Counted from the stretch's first letter, positions 7,746 through 17,642 are shown. The stretch: DNA of 64,000 nucleotides from a bacterium (GCA_021777135.1 JAJYDX010000004.1:1-64000); one strand, 5' to 3'. Made by a program: numbers and translations. Notes: generated by a model from the letters alone, not told the origin.

Positions 7746-9740
7746 ATGGGAAAAAGCAATTTATTTATCAACGGAACTAAAGGCGACAAGGCTATAGTCT
7801 TAGGAAACGAAGCTATAGCGCGTGGAGCTTTGGAAGCCGGTATAGGATATGCTTCTATGTATCCGGGAACGCCCGCCTCAGAAATAATTGCCGTTCTCGA
7901 TAAAAATAAGAAAAACATAGAGAATTTATATACCGAATTCAGCTTAAACGAACATATATCCCTTCACGGCGCCATAGGCGCTTCGTGGTCTGGAATAAGA
8001 TCGCTATGTGCTATGAAAAACGTTGGACTTAACGTTGCAAGCGAACCAGCCCAGTTTCTATCTTATACCGGGGTAAAAGCCGGTTTGGTGCTCGCCATAG
8101 GGTCTGACCCCGGCGCTCCGAGCAGTTCTAATGAGCAGGACGACAGATGGTATAGTCTTCATACATATATGCCTATAATGGAGCCATCGAATATCCAAGA
8201 GGCAAAAGATTTTACTAAAGATGCTTTTGACCTGTCGGAAGAATTTTCTTTTGGAATTGTTTTAATGGCTCCTTCAAGACTATGCCATAATGCGGGAGCC
8301 CTTTATTTTGGTGATTTAAAAAACAGGTCCGGCATCAAGGGAGATTTTAAAAAAGATCCCGAAAACTACCTCAATCTTTTTAATATGGCGGTAAGGAATC
8401 ATACTAAATATTTAGAAAGAAGCGAACTCCTTAAAAAATATCTTGTAGAGTCAAAATTTAATAAGATTATAAACGGAAGTTCATCGAAAATAGGTTTTAT
8501 ATCCTCTGGCGTCATTTACGCTCATTTGATGGAGTCTTTAGACATCCTCGGCGTTTATGACCATAAAATATTAAAATTAGGCCTCACTTTTCCACTGTCT
8601 AACGAACTTCTTGGCAGGTTTTTTGAGGGACTCGATAAAGTAGTAATAGTTGAAGAGGCTGAAGGCTTTTTGGAATTTCAGATTAAAAAAATAGCTTACG
8701 AATTAGGATTTAAAGGTGAAATTCAGGGAAAAAATTTCTTTAAACAGACCGGAGAATTGACTATAGACGATGTTCTCAGCGGGGTAAGCAGATTTCTCGA
8801 AAAACCTCTTCCGGTTTTTTTTGATTCTGCAGTTAAGAAAGATAAAGAATTACAGGATAAACTACCGCAAAGATCTGGAACTTTCTGTATAGGCTGCCCC
8901 CACCGTGCAACTTTTTATTCAATCCTTAAAGCGGTAGGTTTTTCCAATACTGAAGGCAAAGAAAGAGAAGTAGTTATCGCCGGCGACATAGGGTGTTATA
9001 CCCTAGGTCTTCTTCCGCCTTATAACGCAATGGATTTTCTTACATGCATGAATGCAGGTCTTGGCATAGGTCAGGCAATAAGTATTTTCGACAAGAATAA
9101 AAAGATAATTGCTCTTGTCGGCGATTCTACTTTTTATCATTCTGGAATTCCAGTTTTACTTAATGCCGTACAAAACGGCGCGGATATTCTTTATATTATT
9201 CTCGATAACAGCTGGACCGCCATGACTGGGCATCAAAGGACGCCATCGACTCAAAAAGACATTGACGGCAAGTCGTCCTCTAATGCCTTAAATTTGAAAG
9301 ATTTAGTAAAATCCCTCGGCGTTTCTTACGTAAAAAGCCTCGACCCCAACAGCGTAAAAAGATTCGCATCACAAATTAAAAGCGCATTGAAAGAACCCGG
9401 CGTAAAAGTATTAATTGCTAAAAGAGAATGTATTTTGCAGGAAGTCAGAAGAAATAAAATTTTGAATAAAAATATAACTGGACTTACGGAAACAAGCGAA
9501 TCTTTATATGAAATTCAAAAGTCAAGATGCGTAAAATGCAACGAATGTTTTGTTGAACTTGCGTGCCCGGCGATTATTTTAAAAAAAGATGCTGAAACCG
9601 GCGCCGATTACTATCATATAGATAACTCTTCCTGCGTAAAATGCGGCGTATGTTACGAAGTTTGTCCGAACAGCGCGATACGCAAAGTCGAATTTAATAT
9701 TAAGAAGGAACTTAAATTAGAAACAAAAAATTTAAACTAA
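7746..9740 (+). CDS. iorA: Indolepyruvate:ferredoxin oxidoreductase, alpha subunit
   Basis: The 664-residue protein has the domain order of IorA: an N-terminal pyruvate-oxidoreductase domain (MYPGTPASEI, GSDPGAPSSSNEQDDR), a thiamine-diphosphate domain (GDIGCYTLG, GDSTFYHSG, DNSWTAMTGHQ) and a C-terminal two-cluster ferredoxin domain (CVKCNECFVELACP and CVKCGVCYEVCP). It oxidatively decarboxylates aryl pyruvates from aromatic amino acids to aryl-acyl-CoA, reducing ferredoxin; the reverse is possible. The beta subunit follows after 51 bp. No obvious SD precedes the start. Confidence 0.93.
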   Translation: MGKSNLFINGTKGDKAIVLGNEAIARGALEAGIGYASMYPGTPASEIIAVLDKNKKNIENLYTEFSLNEHISLHGAIGASWSGIRSLCAMKNVGLNVASEPAQFLSYTGVKAGLVLAIGSDPGAPSSSNEQDDRWYSLHTYMPIMEPSNIQEAKDFTKDAFDLSEEFSFGIVLMAPSRLCHNAGALYFGDLKNRSGIKGDFKKDPENYLNLFNMAVRNHTKYLERSELLKKYLVESKFNKIINGSSSKIGFISSGVIYAHLMESLDILGVYDHKILKLGLTFPLSNELLGRFFEGLDKVVIVEEAEGFLEFQIKKIAYELGFKGEIQGKNFFKQTGELTIDDVLSGVSRFLEKPLPVFFDSAVKKDKELQDKLPQRSGTFCIGCPHRATFYSILKAVGFSNTEGKEREVVIAGDIGCYTLGLLPPYNAMDFLTCMNAGLGIGQAISIFDKNKKIIALVGDSTFYHSGIPVLLNAVQNGADILYIILDNSWTAMTGHQRTPSTQKDIDGKSSSNALNLKDLVKSLGVSYVKSLDPNSVKRFASQIKSALKEPGVKVLIAKRECILQEVRRNKILNKNITGLTETSESLYEIQKSRCVKCNECFVELACPAIILKKDAETGADYYHIDNSSCVKCGVCYEVCPNSAIRKVEFNIKKELKLETKNLN

Positions 9741-9752
9741 CCCGATGAAGAA

Positions 9753-9773
9753 AATTTTAACGAAGTTAAAATT
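9753..9773 (+). other. AT-rich perfect hairpin between iorA and iorB
   Basis: A nine-base arm AATTTTAAC, loop GAA and a fully complementary GTTAAAATT form a perfect inverted repeat in the iorA-iorB gap. No U-tract follows and the partner gene continues in the same direction, so it is not a convincing terminator. It could be an RNA-processing or stability element; that is a guess. Confidence 0.4.
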
Positions 9774-9791
9774 AAAGTATAGAATTAATTT

Positions 9792-10409
9792 ATGAAAAAA
9801 TTCAACACTGCAATAGTCGGTCTTGGCGGACAGGGCATTATAACTATGGGAACAGTAATGAAAAATGCTGCATTAAGTTCTGATTTGCAGGACGTGTCCG
9901 GTTCCGAAAGAAGAGGCGGCGCCCAGAGAGAAGGCTATGTCGAAACTTTCGTAAAATATATATTTTACGAAAACGAATCCGAAATGAAAGACCCTAGAAA
10001 AAGTATGCACTCTCCTATGATAGAATCCGGGGGAGCCGACGCGCTTATATCCTTAGAGCCATTAGAAACATTAAGGGGTGTCCGTTATATTAACAAAAAT
10101 TCAATAGTAATCTTCAATGAAACTCCTTATATTCCGATAACCGTCAGGATGGGTCAGACCGCATATCCTGAAATTTCTTTTATTTTTTCAGAGCTTAAAA
10201 AAATAACCAATAATATATTTTCTTATGATTTCGATGCGATTTCTGTAGAAAATTTTAGTTCGCTTACGCAAAAGAATATAATTGCGCTAGGCGCTCTATT
10301 TGCTAAAGCAGATATTCCCATAGATGTTTTTGTAATAGAAAATCTTCTGAAAGAAGGGAAAGGCGCCGAAAACAATTTAAAAGCTTTCAATTTAGGTTTA
10401 AAACTGTGA
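9792..10409 (+). CDS. iorB: Indolepyruvate:ferredoxin oxidoreductase, beta subunit
   Basis: The 205-residue protein is the gamma-type (KorC/PorG-like) subunit of 2-ketoacid:ferredoxin oxidoreductases. It opens with a GLGGQGI nucleotide- or cofactor-binding-like turn (residues 10-16) and has the characteristic [13 protein letters not shown] segment. With IorA it forms the enzyme that handles indolepyruvate, phenylpyruvate and related acids. No SD is apparent; a TAGAAT at 9780-9785 lies seven bases before the ATG, so a local leaderless promoter is possible but weak. The last four bases overlap the next gene. Confidence 0.92.
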   Translation: MKKFNTAIVGLGGQGIITMGTVMKNAALSSDLQDVSGSERRGGAQREGYVETFVKYIFYENESEMKDPRKSMHSPMIESGGADALISLEPLETLRGVRYINKNSIVIFNETPYIPITVRMGQTAYPEISFIFSELKKITNNIFSYDFDAISVENFSSLTQKNIIALGALFAKADIPIDVFVIENLLKEGKGAENNLKAFNLGLKL

Positions 10410-11158
10410 ATGAAACAGAATTAAAGCAATTCCTTAATGATATAAAATCTTTTATAGCCGAAAATGGAGAAAGTTTTACTGTAATGTCTGCCGCTTCCGA
10501 CAAAAAATTATCTACAAAATCAAAAAATTTTATGCAAGATAAAAACGGATTTCTGGATAAAACTGAAAATGCGGTCGAATCGGATTCAAATGCTTCCAAA
10601 TCCGATATATTAAAATTTCTAAAGGATATGAAGATAAACGAGTGCATAAAGTGCAGATTGAGCATTGCGCGAAAGCAAATAGTTTTTGGAGAAGGCAACC
10701 CGGAAAGCAAACTGATGTTTATAGGTGAAGCACCAGGCGCCGAAGAAGACAATACAGGGAGACCTTTTGTAGGAAGAGCCGGACAGCTTCTAACAAAAAT
10801 CGTAGAATCGATAAATCTAAAGAGGGAAGATGTCTATATTGCCAATATAATAAAATGCAGACCTCCAGAAAATAGAAATCCCATGGAAGACGAAATTTCC
10901 CTATGCTCTCCATTTCTTGAAGAACAAATCTCAATAATAAAACCGGAGATAATTTGCACGCTTGGAAAATTTGCTACCGAATTTATTATCGGAAAGGATA
11001 AGGGCGCAATATCTTCAGTAAGAGGAAAGGATTTCGATTATAAAGGCATAACCGTAATACCGACTTATCATCCTTCTTATTTATTGAGGAATCCCGCAGC
11101 AAAAAGGGAAACATGGGAAGATATGAAAAAGATTAGGGCATTATATTTTAAAAATTAA
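10406..11158 (+). CDS. Family 4 uracil-DNA glycosylase
   Basis: The 250-residue protein starts at GTG within a four-base GTGA overlap with iorB. The glycosylase domain carries GEAPGAEED at 108-115, [12 protein letters not shown] and the C-terminal HPSYLLRNP at 222-230. Four cysteines (C80, C83, C151, C167) match the 4Fe-4S ligands of this family. It removes uracil from DNA, the product of cytosine deamination. An N-terminal extension of about 75 polar, low-complexity residues precedes the first cysteine; some relatives have similar extensions, of unknown use. Confidence 0.92.
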   Translation: MNETELKQFLNDIKSFIAENGESFTVMSAASDKKLSTKSKNFMQDKNGFLDKTENAVESDSNASKSDILKFLKDMKINECIKCRLSIARKQIVFGEGNPESKLMFIGEAPGAEEDNTGRPFVGRAGQLLTKIVESINLKREDVYIANIIKCRPPENRNPMEDEISLCSPFLEEQISIIKPEIICTLGKFATEFIIGKDKGAISSVRGKDFDYKGITVIPTYHPSYLLRNPAAKRETWEDMKKIRALYFKN

Positions 11159-11220
11159 TTTAAAAAAATAGTGTATAATCTTTATATAATTTTCATATGA
11201 AATATTCTTTTTAAATTATA

Positions 11221-11237
11221 TATAATTTAAAAATATG
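11221..11237 (+). promoter_or_regulatory. Probable -10 element giving a leaderless nfeD-like mRNA
   Basis: A consensus TATAAT at 11221-11226 lies eight bases before ATG 11235, and no Shine-Dalgarno occurs between them. Initiation about seven bases after the -10 would place the transcript start at or within two bases of the start codon. The -35 region at 11198-11203 (TGAAAT) is poor, which lowers confidence. Confidence 0.4.
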
Positions 11238-11690
11238 GCTTATTTAGCTGATTTTTTAATTTTTTTTGCTTTCATATTAGTCATTACGGATTTCTTTGCA
11301 ATGAGTTACGGTGTTTTTACCGCAGCAGGTGCAATTTTTTTTGTCGTCGGAACTGTTATCCTTTTTTCGGTTATGCATGCCGTCCCCGCCTTTTTCATAA
11401 GGATTGTCCTACCAACTTATATTACTTTAACGGTATTCGTTTCTATTTTTGTATATCTCGGGTATAAGGCATATAGGACAAAAGTAAAAATCGGTGAATC
11501 CACTCTAATAAACGAAGAAGGAGAAGTTACAAAAGATATCAGATTAGGAGGAGAAGGCAAAATTATTGTAAACGGCGAGTTGTGGACGGCTTTTTCAGAT
11601 AGTGAAATATTAAAGGGAACAAATGCGGTTATAATAAAAGTGGATAAAAAGCTAAGGCTTAAAGTTAAACCGGCAGGAAATACAAAATAA
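11235..11690 (+). CDS. NfeD-like membrane protein, short form
   Basis: The 151-residue protein has three hydrophobic segments (about residues 5-25, 28-50 and 54-80) followed by a soluble beta-rich domain (about 90-147) containing GEVTKDIRLGGEGKIIVNGELW, typical of the NfeD OB-fold. It lacks the ClpP-like protease domain of long NfeD proteins. Short NfeD proteins are usually encoded beside stomatins and are thought to work with them in membrane microdomains; a stomatin gene follows here 99 bp downstream. Exact function is unknown. Confidence 0.85.
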   Translation: MAYLADFLIFFAFILVITDFFAMSYGVFTAAGAIFFVVGTVILFSVMHAVPAFFIRIVLPTYITLTVFVSIFVYLGYKAYRTKVKIGESTLINEEGEVTKDIRLGGEGKIIVNGELWTAFSDSEILKGTNAVIIKVDKKLRLKVKPAGNTK

Positions 11691-11789
11691 ATTAATCGCT
11701 TCATTTGCTTACTTATAATAGGCTTGAAAAAAATTTTAATGGTCTGTCGTATCGGCATTTGGAGTTTTCTCTAAAAAATTGGGGGTTAT

Positions 11790-12563
11790 ATGGATTCGGG
11801 CGGAATTTTTTTTGCGGTTATAATAATCGTTGCGATAATCGTAATTTTAAATGCGGTAAGAATCATAAACGAATACGATAGAGCGGTTATTTTCAGGTTG
11901 GGAAGGGCAATTAAGGTTAAAGGTCCGGGTCTAATACTTCTGTGGCCGGTTATAGACAGGATGGTCAGGGTAACGCTCAGGATAATTACGCTTGACGTTC
12001 AGCCCCAGGACGTCATTACTAAAGACAACGTTACGTTAAAAATCAGCGCCGTAGTATATTATAAAGTCATAGATCCTCTAAATGCAATAGTTCAGGTTTA
12101 CGATTATAATTATGCCGTTTCTCAGCTGGCGCAGACGACTTTAAGAAGCGTATGCGGTGAAGGAGAACTCGATAAACTCTTATCGGAAAGAGAAAAAATT
12201 AATATGGAGATTCAGGATATATTAGACAAGCATACCGGTTCATGGGGTATAAAAGTTACCGTTGTGGAGCTGAAGCAAATCGACTTGCCACAGGATATGC
12301 AGAGGGCAATGGCAAGGCAGGCGGAGGCGGAAAGAGACAGAAGAGCAAAAATAATAAATGCCGACGGCGAGTTTCAGGCTGCGCAACGCTTAAGCGACGC
12401 GGCTAAAATTATAGCTGAAAATCCTATGGCTCTTCAGTTGCGTTACTTGCAGACCTTAAATGAAATTTCATCGACTAACAACACTACTATGGTTATGCCT
12501 ATACCGCTAGATATAATTAGAGAAGTAGGAAAAAGTTTAAGTAATGGCGGCTCTAAACAATAA
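11790..12563 (+). CDS. Stomatin/slipin-type SPFH domain membrane protein
   Basis: The 257-residue protein has an N-terminal hairpin-type hydrophobic anchor (residues 4-23) and a full SPFH/PHB domain: [33 protein letters not shown] and [17 protein letters not shown] coiled-coil-prone stretch ([19 protein letters not shown]) and a C-terminal oligomerisation segment follow. Slipins form oligomeric membrane scaffolds. GGGGG lies just upstream of ATG 11790. The NfeD-slipin pairing is a widely conserved gene neighbourhood. Confidence 0.93.
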   Translation: MDSGGIFFAVIIIVAIIVILNAVRIINEYDRAVIFRLGRAIKVKGPGLILLWPVIDRMVRVTLRIITLDVQPQDVITKDNVTLKISAVVYYKVIDPLNAIVQVYDYNYAVSQLAQTTLRSVCGEGELDKLLSEREKINMEIQDILDKHTGSWGIKVTVVELKQIDLPQDMQRAMARQAEAERDRRAKIINADGEFQAAQRLSDAAKIIAENPMALQLRYLQTLNEISSTNNTTMVMPIPLDIIREVGKSLSNGGSKQ

Positions 12564-12589
12564 CGATGATATAAATAGAGGATTACAAA

Positions 12590-13483
12590 ATGGAAATAGG
12601 AATGATTGGCCTTGGAAAGATGGGAATGAATATGGTATTTAGGCTTTTGGATGGCGGACACAGGGTTGTTGTCTTTAACAGGACCATTTCCAAAGAGGAG
12701 ACGGTTATAAATAAAGGTGCAATAGGTTCAGATTCCGTTAATGAGTTTATGGGAAAACTAGCAACGCCAAAAATAGTGTGGCTTATGGTCCCTGCCGGTC
12801 AGCCTACCGACGATATGCTTAAAGAAGTTATGCAATATACCCAAAAAGGCGACATAATAATAGATGGCGGCAATTCATATTACAAAGATTCTATTAGAAG
12901 GGCAAGGCTATGCGAAGAAAAAGAAGTTAAATTTATGGACTGCGGGACTAGCGGAGGTATCTGGGGATTAAAAAACGGATACTGTTCCATGATAGGAGGC
13001 GAAGAATCAACCTTTACCCATTGCGAACCTATTTTTAAAACTCTTGCGCCTGAAAACGGTTATTTGCATATAGGGCCTCATGGTTCAGGACACTTCGTAA
13101 AAATGGTTCATAACGCCATAGAATACGGTATGATGGAGGCATATGCAGAGGGTTTCGAGATTATGCAAGCCTGCGATTTTGATATAAATCTAGAAAAGGT
13201 TTCCGATTTATGGAACCATGCATCAGTGGTGCGTTCTTGGTTGCTAGAACTTGCGCATAATGCTCTAAAAGAAGACCCGGAGCTTAGTAATCTCAAGCCA
13301 GTAGTAGATGATTCAGGGGAAGGCAGATGGACGCTTCAAGAGGCGATAGATAAAGCGGTTCCTGCGCCGGTTTTGGCTGATTCCGTTTTTATGCGGTTCA
13401 GGTCGAGGCAGGAAAATTCGTTTGCCGCAAGGATGCTTGCTGCGTTAAGACATCAGTTCGGCGGACATCCGGTACATAAATAA
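12590..13483 (+). CDS. gnd: 6-phosphogluconate dehydrogenase (decarboxylating), short form
   Basis: The 297-residue protein is of the short Gnd class (about 300 residues, against about 470 in E. coli). It has the Rossmann motif GLGKMGMN at 7-14, NRT after the second strand (often associated with NADP use), the substrate segment CGTSGG and the catalytic HFVKMVHNAIEYG block. It converts 6-phosphogluconate to ribulose 5-phosphate with CO2 release. The start follows GAGG nine bases upstream. It lies two genes before zwf, forming most of an oxidative pentose-phosphate branch. Confidence 0.93.
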   Translation: MEIGMIGLGKMGMNMVFRLLDGGHRVVVFNRTISKEETVINKGAIGSDSVNEFMGKLATPKIVWLMVPAGQPTDDMLKEVMQYTQKGDIIIDGGNSYYKDSIRRARLCEEKEVKFMDCGTSGGIWGLKNGYCSMIGGEESTFTHCEPIFKTLAPENGYLHIGPHGSGHFVKMVHNAIEYGMMEAYAEGFEIMQACDFDINLEKVSDLWNHASVVRSWLLELAHNALKEDPELSNLKPVVDDSGEGRWTLQEAIDKAVPAPVLADSVFMRFRSRQENSFAARMLAALRHQFGGHPVHK

Positions 13484-13541
13484 TACTAATTTAAAATATT
13501 TTGTCAAATGTACATAATTAATCAATACAAAGGTATTTAAT

Positions 13542-14168
13542 ATGTTTATAGACGTCAGCATGATTATAGAAAACGGCATGCTGCACTGGCCAAGCGATCC
13601 ATCCATAGAAATAGACGATTATTCCGACATCAAAAAAGGCGCTGCAGCCAACAATAGCAAAATTACCTGCGGAGTGCATACAGGAACCCATATGGATGCG
13701 CCTAAACACTTTATCGAGGACGGAGCAGGAATAGATAAATTTAACCTAGATATACTAATAGGTCCGTGCAGGGTAATAGACGTACCAGCCCAAATATCGG
13801 TCATTTCTAAAGAATTTCTTGAGCGCTTAGATATAAAAAAAGGCGACCGAATTCTTTTTAAAACGAAAAACTCTGAATGGATTAATAACGGCGACCGTAA
13901 TTTTCATACAGATTATGTATGCTTAAATTTTGAATCAGCCAAATATATGGTTGAAAAAGGCATCATTCTTGTAGGTATAGATTATCTTTCGGTAGAAGGT
14001 TATCACGTAGGGCATGATACGCACAAAACGCTTCTCGAAAAAGGGATTATTATAATAGAAGGATTAAATTTGTTCAACGTTGCGGCAGGCAATTACAGAC
14101 TTATCGCTCTTCCGGTCAAGATAAAAGATTCTAACGGTGCTCCGGCAAGAGTTATACTGGAAAAATAA
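13542..14168 (+). CDS. Cyclase-family metal-dependent hydrolase
   Basis: The 208-residue protein belongs to the cyclase/KynB-like family (PF04199 type). The signature HTGTHMDAPKH at residues 46-56 supplies metal-binding histidines and an aspartate, and GIDYLSVEG and HKTLLEKGIIIIEGLNL are conserved downstream blocks. Known members hydrolyse N-formylkynurenine, isatin or related amides and ring bonds. No other kynurenine gene is near. The gene lies between gnd and zwf, 22 bp before the chosen zwf start, and no recognisable 6-phosphogluconolactonase is in the window, so lactone hydrolysis is a conceivable but unproven role. Confidence 0.85.
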   Translation: MFIDVSMIIENGMLHWPSDPSIEIDDYSDIKKGAAANNSKITCGVHTGTHMDAPKHFIEDGAGIDKFNLDILIGPCRVIDVPAQISVISKEFLERLDIKKGDRILFKTKNSEWINNGDRNFHTDYVCLNFESAKYMVEKGIILVGIDYLSVEGYHVGHDTHKTLLEKGIIIIEGLNLFNVAAGNYRLIALPVKIKDSNGAPARVILEK

Positions 14169-14190
14169 ATTAAAACAGGAGCGTCGAAAA

Positions 14191-15687
14191 ATGGCTGAGA
14201 TGAAACCTTCTATTATGGTAATTTTCGGTGCGAGCGGAGATCTGGCGCATATAAAAATATTTCCGGCACTATACAGCTTATGGGAGGACGGTTTTTTTCC
14301 GGACAATTTTTTTATCGTAGGTTTTGCAAGAACAAAGCTTAACGACGATGTTTTTAGAAAAACTATTTTTAATTCATTAAACTTAAATTGCAGAAAAAAA
14401 CCTATAGACGAAGACGAATTTACAAACTTTGCTAAACACGTATTTTATTTAGCTTCAAAATATGACGAATATTCAAGTTATGATGCATTAGGCGGCTTTA
14501 TAGGTTCTAAGGCAAAAGAATATAATATGCCTAAAAATGTGGTGTATTACCTTTCAACTCCGCCGAGTGTTTATATTGACGTAATAGACGGCATAAACAA
14601 TGCGAAACTTACATCATCGGAATATAAAGGCGATGGTTTTTCTAGGATAGTTATAGAAAAGCCTTTTGGTTATGACTATGAAAGTGCTAAAAATTTAAAC
14701 GGTAAAATTCTTTCGGTATTTAAAGAAGAAGAAATTTATAGGATAGACCATTACCTTGGAAAAGAAACCGTACAAAATATACTGGCTTTCAGGTTCGCTA
14801 ATGCTATTTTTGAGCCCGTCTGGAATAATAAATTTATTGACCATATTCAAATATCTGCTTTAGAGTCTATAGGAGTGGGCTTCAGGTCTGGCTACTTCGA
14901 TAAAGCCGGCATTATCAGGGATATGATGCAGAATCATATGATGCAGTTATTGTCGTTAGTCGCCATAGAACCGCCACCGCTTCCTGATGCGGACGATTTA
15001 AGAAATGAGAAAGTAAAACTGCTAAAAAGCGTAAGACCATTCAGTTTAAACGATATAAAGAAATATACTGTTAGAGGGCAATATGACAGAGGAATAATAG
15101 GCAACAAGCAGGTTTTAAGTTACAAAGAAGAAGAAGGGGTTCCTCCAGAAACGCTTACCGAAACTTACGTCGCGCTCAAACTTTTTATCGACAATTATAG
15201 ATGGGCTGGAGTGCCCTTTTATTTAAGGTCTGGCAAAAGATTAAAAATACATAAAACCGAGATAGCCATATTCTTTAAAAAATTGCCGTACAGCCTGTTT
15301 GCAAAAGTCGGAATAGAAAATATAAAACAAAATTCTATAATTATAACTATTCAGCCTAACGAAGGTATAGCAATAAATTTCGGCGCCAAAACCCCGGGGT
15401 TCAAGCTGGATATTGAACCGGTAAATATGGTTTTTAACTATAAATCCTCTTTTAAGCTTTCGCCGCCAGATGCTTACGAAAGGCTTATATACGATGTAAT
15501 AGTCGGCGATCAGACCCTTTTTGCAAGATACGACGATATGTTAATCGCATGGCAGTTAATTACATCTATAATTAACGGATGGTCTAAAACAGGAGCACCC
15601 GTCTTTCCAAACTATGAAGCAGGGACATTCGGCCCTGAGGATGCCGAAGAACTTATTAATTCAGACGGAAGAATCTGGAATAATTAG
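14191..15687 (+). CDS. zwf: Glucose-6-phosphate dehydrogenase
   Basis: The frame is open from 14137, but ATG 14191 is chosen because AGGAG lies eight to nine bases upstream and the family N-terminus begins there; this gives 498 residues. GASGDLA at 13-19 is the nucleotide-binding loop, EKPFG follows, and the active-site signature RIDHYLGKE is at 184-192, including the catalytic His-Asp neighbourhood. It oxidises glucose 6-phosphate to 6-phosphogluconolactone. It ends 14 bp from the convergent transketolase gene. The usual K of the DLAK motif is replaced (DLAHIK), a mild deviation. Confidence 0.94.
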   Translation: MAEMKPSIMVIFGASGDLAHIKIFPALYSLWEDGFFPDNFFIVGFARTKLNDDVFRKTIFNSLNLNCRKKPIDEDEFTNFAKHVFYLASKYDEYSSYDALGGFIGSKAKEYNMPKNVVYYLSTPPSVYIDVIDGINNAKLTSSEYKGDGFSRIVIEKPFGYDYESAKNLNGKILSVFKEEEIYRIDHYLGKETVQNILAFRFANAIFEPVWNNKFIDHIQISALESIGVGFRSGYFDKAGIIRDMMQNHMMQLLSLVAIEPPPLPDADDLRNEKVKLLKSVRPFSLNDIKKYTVRGQYDRGIIGNKQVLSYKEEEGVPPETLTETYVALKLFIDNYRWAGVPFYLRSGKRLKIHKTEIAIFFKKLPYSLFAKVGIENIKQNSIIITIQPNEGIAINFGAKTPGFKLDIEPVNMVFNYKSSFKLSPPDAYERLIYDVIVGDQTLFARYDDMLIAWQLITSIINGWSKTGAPVFPNYEAGTFGPEDAEELINSDGRIWNN

Positions 15688-15705
15688 ATAAATATTGATA
15701 TTTAT
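15688..15705. terminator. AT-only palindrome between convergent zwf and tkt
   Basis: ATAAATAT, a two-base loop and ATATTTAT form an eight-base-pair inverted repeat in the short gap between the convergent genes, overlapping the tkt stop region. It lacks G-C pairs and a U-tract, so if it acts as a bidirectional terminator it would be a weak one. Confidence 0.3.
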
Positions 15706-17642
15706 TGCAACTCTTTTTTAACTAATCCGAATAAATCTTCAGGAGATAAGCCTGCCATTTTGTAAAGGTCTTCAGGTTTTCCAGATGAACTGTAAAATCT
15801 TGCGCCCATTTTTTTAAACTTTGTCGAGATGCCGTTTTCGGCGAGCAGGGAGCCTATTGCCGTACCTAAACCAGTTTTAACATTATGGTCTTCTATCGTT
15901 ATTATAAGACCCGTTTTAGCGGCAAGACGCAGATCATCCACATCTATATCGCTAGGGCATGAAACATTTAATAACATAGGGCTAATGCCGTTTTTTTCGA
16001 GCATTTCGCATCCTTTTAAAGCGTGGGGAAGCATATTGCCTGCAGATATTACGGCTACGTCTCTTCCTTTTCGCACTATATCCATTTTACCGTATTTGAA
16101 TTCATATCCACTCCCGAAGAACGGGTTCCCTTTTTCGTCAAGTATGACCGGTATTATAGATCTGCCCATTATAAGTCCGAAATTTCCTTTTTTAGACGCT
16201 ATGTAACGGGTGACCCTATCGGTTTGATTAGGATCTGCCGGCAAAATAACCTTAAATCCAAATATAGAATTTAAAAGCCCGAAGTAGTCGATGCACTGAT
16301 GTGTTTTGCCATCCTCTCCAACGTCTATTCCGCAATGCGTGCATACCACTTTAAGATTAGAAGAATTTATATCGTTTAATCTTTGTTGGTTATAAACTTC
16401 GTCTACTCCAAAAACACCAAAATCGGCAAAAAAAGTAAGTATATTTTCGGTCGATAAAGAACCGGATATTACCGCGGTGTTGTGTTCCTGAATGCCGGAT
16501 TCAAAAAAATTATCGGGAAAAGCCTTTCTGAAAGCACCAGTTTTAACCGAACCTTCGAGGTCGCAATCGAATACGGCAAAAGGGATGTTTTTAAGAGCGG
16601 TTTTTTCTTGATATTTTTTTGCCATATCGTAAAGGGCATTGCCGAAAGCAGACCTGTTGTCGGTATTTTTTTCCCTTGTATATGATATTCCATCATTATA
16701 GTTATGTTCCAGCACAAAGAAGTTTTCTTTTCTTTCTTTTATTGGTTTTAAAGACTGTTTTAAATTTTTCTTATTAATTAGCGCATCGATATTTTCGGGT
16801 TCATTTAGTTCTGCCAGTCCTTTTTTGCAGTCATCGATGCTTAAAGCGGCGCCGTGATATTTAGCCTGATTTTCCATAAAAGATACGCCTTTTCCCATAA
16901 TCGTATTTGCGATAATAGCGACAGGTGAATCAATGCTGTGGGCCTTTTTTATTGCCGAATATATTTCATTAAGGTTATGACCGTCAATTTCAATAATGTC
17001 AAACCCGTCCGCTTCAAAATTTTCTTTTATATTGTCGGGCATTACTTCGGAAATTTTTCCGCCTATTTGAAGCCCATTTTTATCTACTATAACGGTAAGA
17101 TTGTTTAGTTTATATTTTACGGCAAATCTTCTTGCCTCTCCTATCTGCCCTTTTGTTTGCTCCCCATCCCCCATAACACAATAAACGTTATAGTTTAAAT
17201 TATTTAAACGGGAATTTAAAGCAAACCCGCATGCCGCCGAAAGCCCCTGTCCGAGATTGCCGGTATTCCATTCAACTCCAGGTATGGTTTTTTCTACATG
17301 CCCTTCAAAATGTGAACCTGCGGTTCTAAAATGCAGTATTGCATCTTCAGTATCAAAAAAGCCGTAATTTCCAAGAGCTGAATAAACTCCCGGAGTAGTA
17401 TGGCCGTGACTTATGACTATTCTGTCCCTGTTTGCATTAAATGGGTCGTCTGGAAAAACATTACAAAAACCGTATAAGATAGAGTATATATCTATGGACG
17501 ACATTGAGCCGCCCGGGTGTCCGGAAGCGGCCAAAGTAGTCATCCTTAAAATATCTCCTCTACATTTTTTTGTAAAATCGGATAACAATTCAATTTCTTG
17601 TTTAGACAGGCTTTCTCTGTCAAAACCTTTTTTAATGTTCAT
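15702..17642 (-). CDS. tkt: Transketolase
   Basis: The 646-residue protein is a full-length, single-chain transketolase. It has SGHPGG and HGH (79-81), the thiamine-diphosphate motif GDGEQTKGQ (from 158) ending in VDKNG, and in the pyrimidine domain the SGIQEHN segment with the catalytic Glu. It exchanges two-carbon units among sugar phosphates. A TTG six codons upstream is in frame but lies over the GGAGG ribosome-binding site, so ATG at 17642 is preferred (spacing 11). It follows tal on the same strand with a 57-bp gap, and together they provide the non-oxidative pentose-phosphate branch opposite gnd-zwf. Confidence 0.93.
   Translation of the reverse strand: MNIKKGFDRESLSKQEIELLSDFTKKCRGDILRMTTLAASGHPGGSMSSIDIYSILYGFCNVFPDDPFNANRDRIVISHGHTTPGVYSALGNYGFFDTEDAILHFRTAGSHFEGHVEKTIPGVEWNTGNLGQGLSAACGFALNSRLNNLNYNVYCVMGDGEQTKGQIGEARRFAVKYKLNNLTVIVDKNGLQIGGKISEVMPDNIKENFEADGFDIIEIDGHNLNEIYSAIKKAHSIDSPVAIIANTIMGKGVSFMENQAKYHGAALSIDDCKKGLAELNEPENIDALINKKNLKQSLKPIKERKENFFVLEHNYNDGISYTREKNTDNRSAFGNALYDMAKKYQEKTALKNIPFAVFDCDLEGSVKTGAFRKAFPDNFFESGIQEHNTAVISGSLSTENILTFFADFGVFGVDEVYNQQRLNDINSSNLKVVCTHCGIDVGEDGKTHQCIDYFGLLNSIFGFKVILPADPNQTDRVTRYIASKKGNFGLIMGRSIIPVILDEKGNPFFGSGYEFKYGKMDIVRKGRDVAVISAGNMLPHALKGCEMLEKNGISPMLLNVSCPSDIDVDDLRLAAKTGLIITIEDHNVKTGLGTAIGSLLAENGISTKFKKMGARFYSSSGKPEDLYKMAGLSPEDLFGLVKKELQ

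Noticed and set aside
15829-16206. Long open frame opposite transketolase
   Set aside because: It is the complement of a conserved enzyme domain and resembles no known family.
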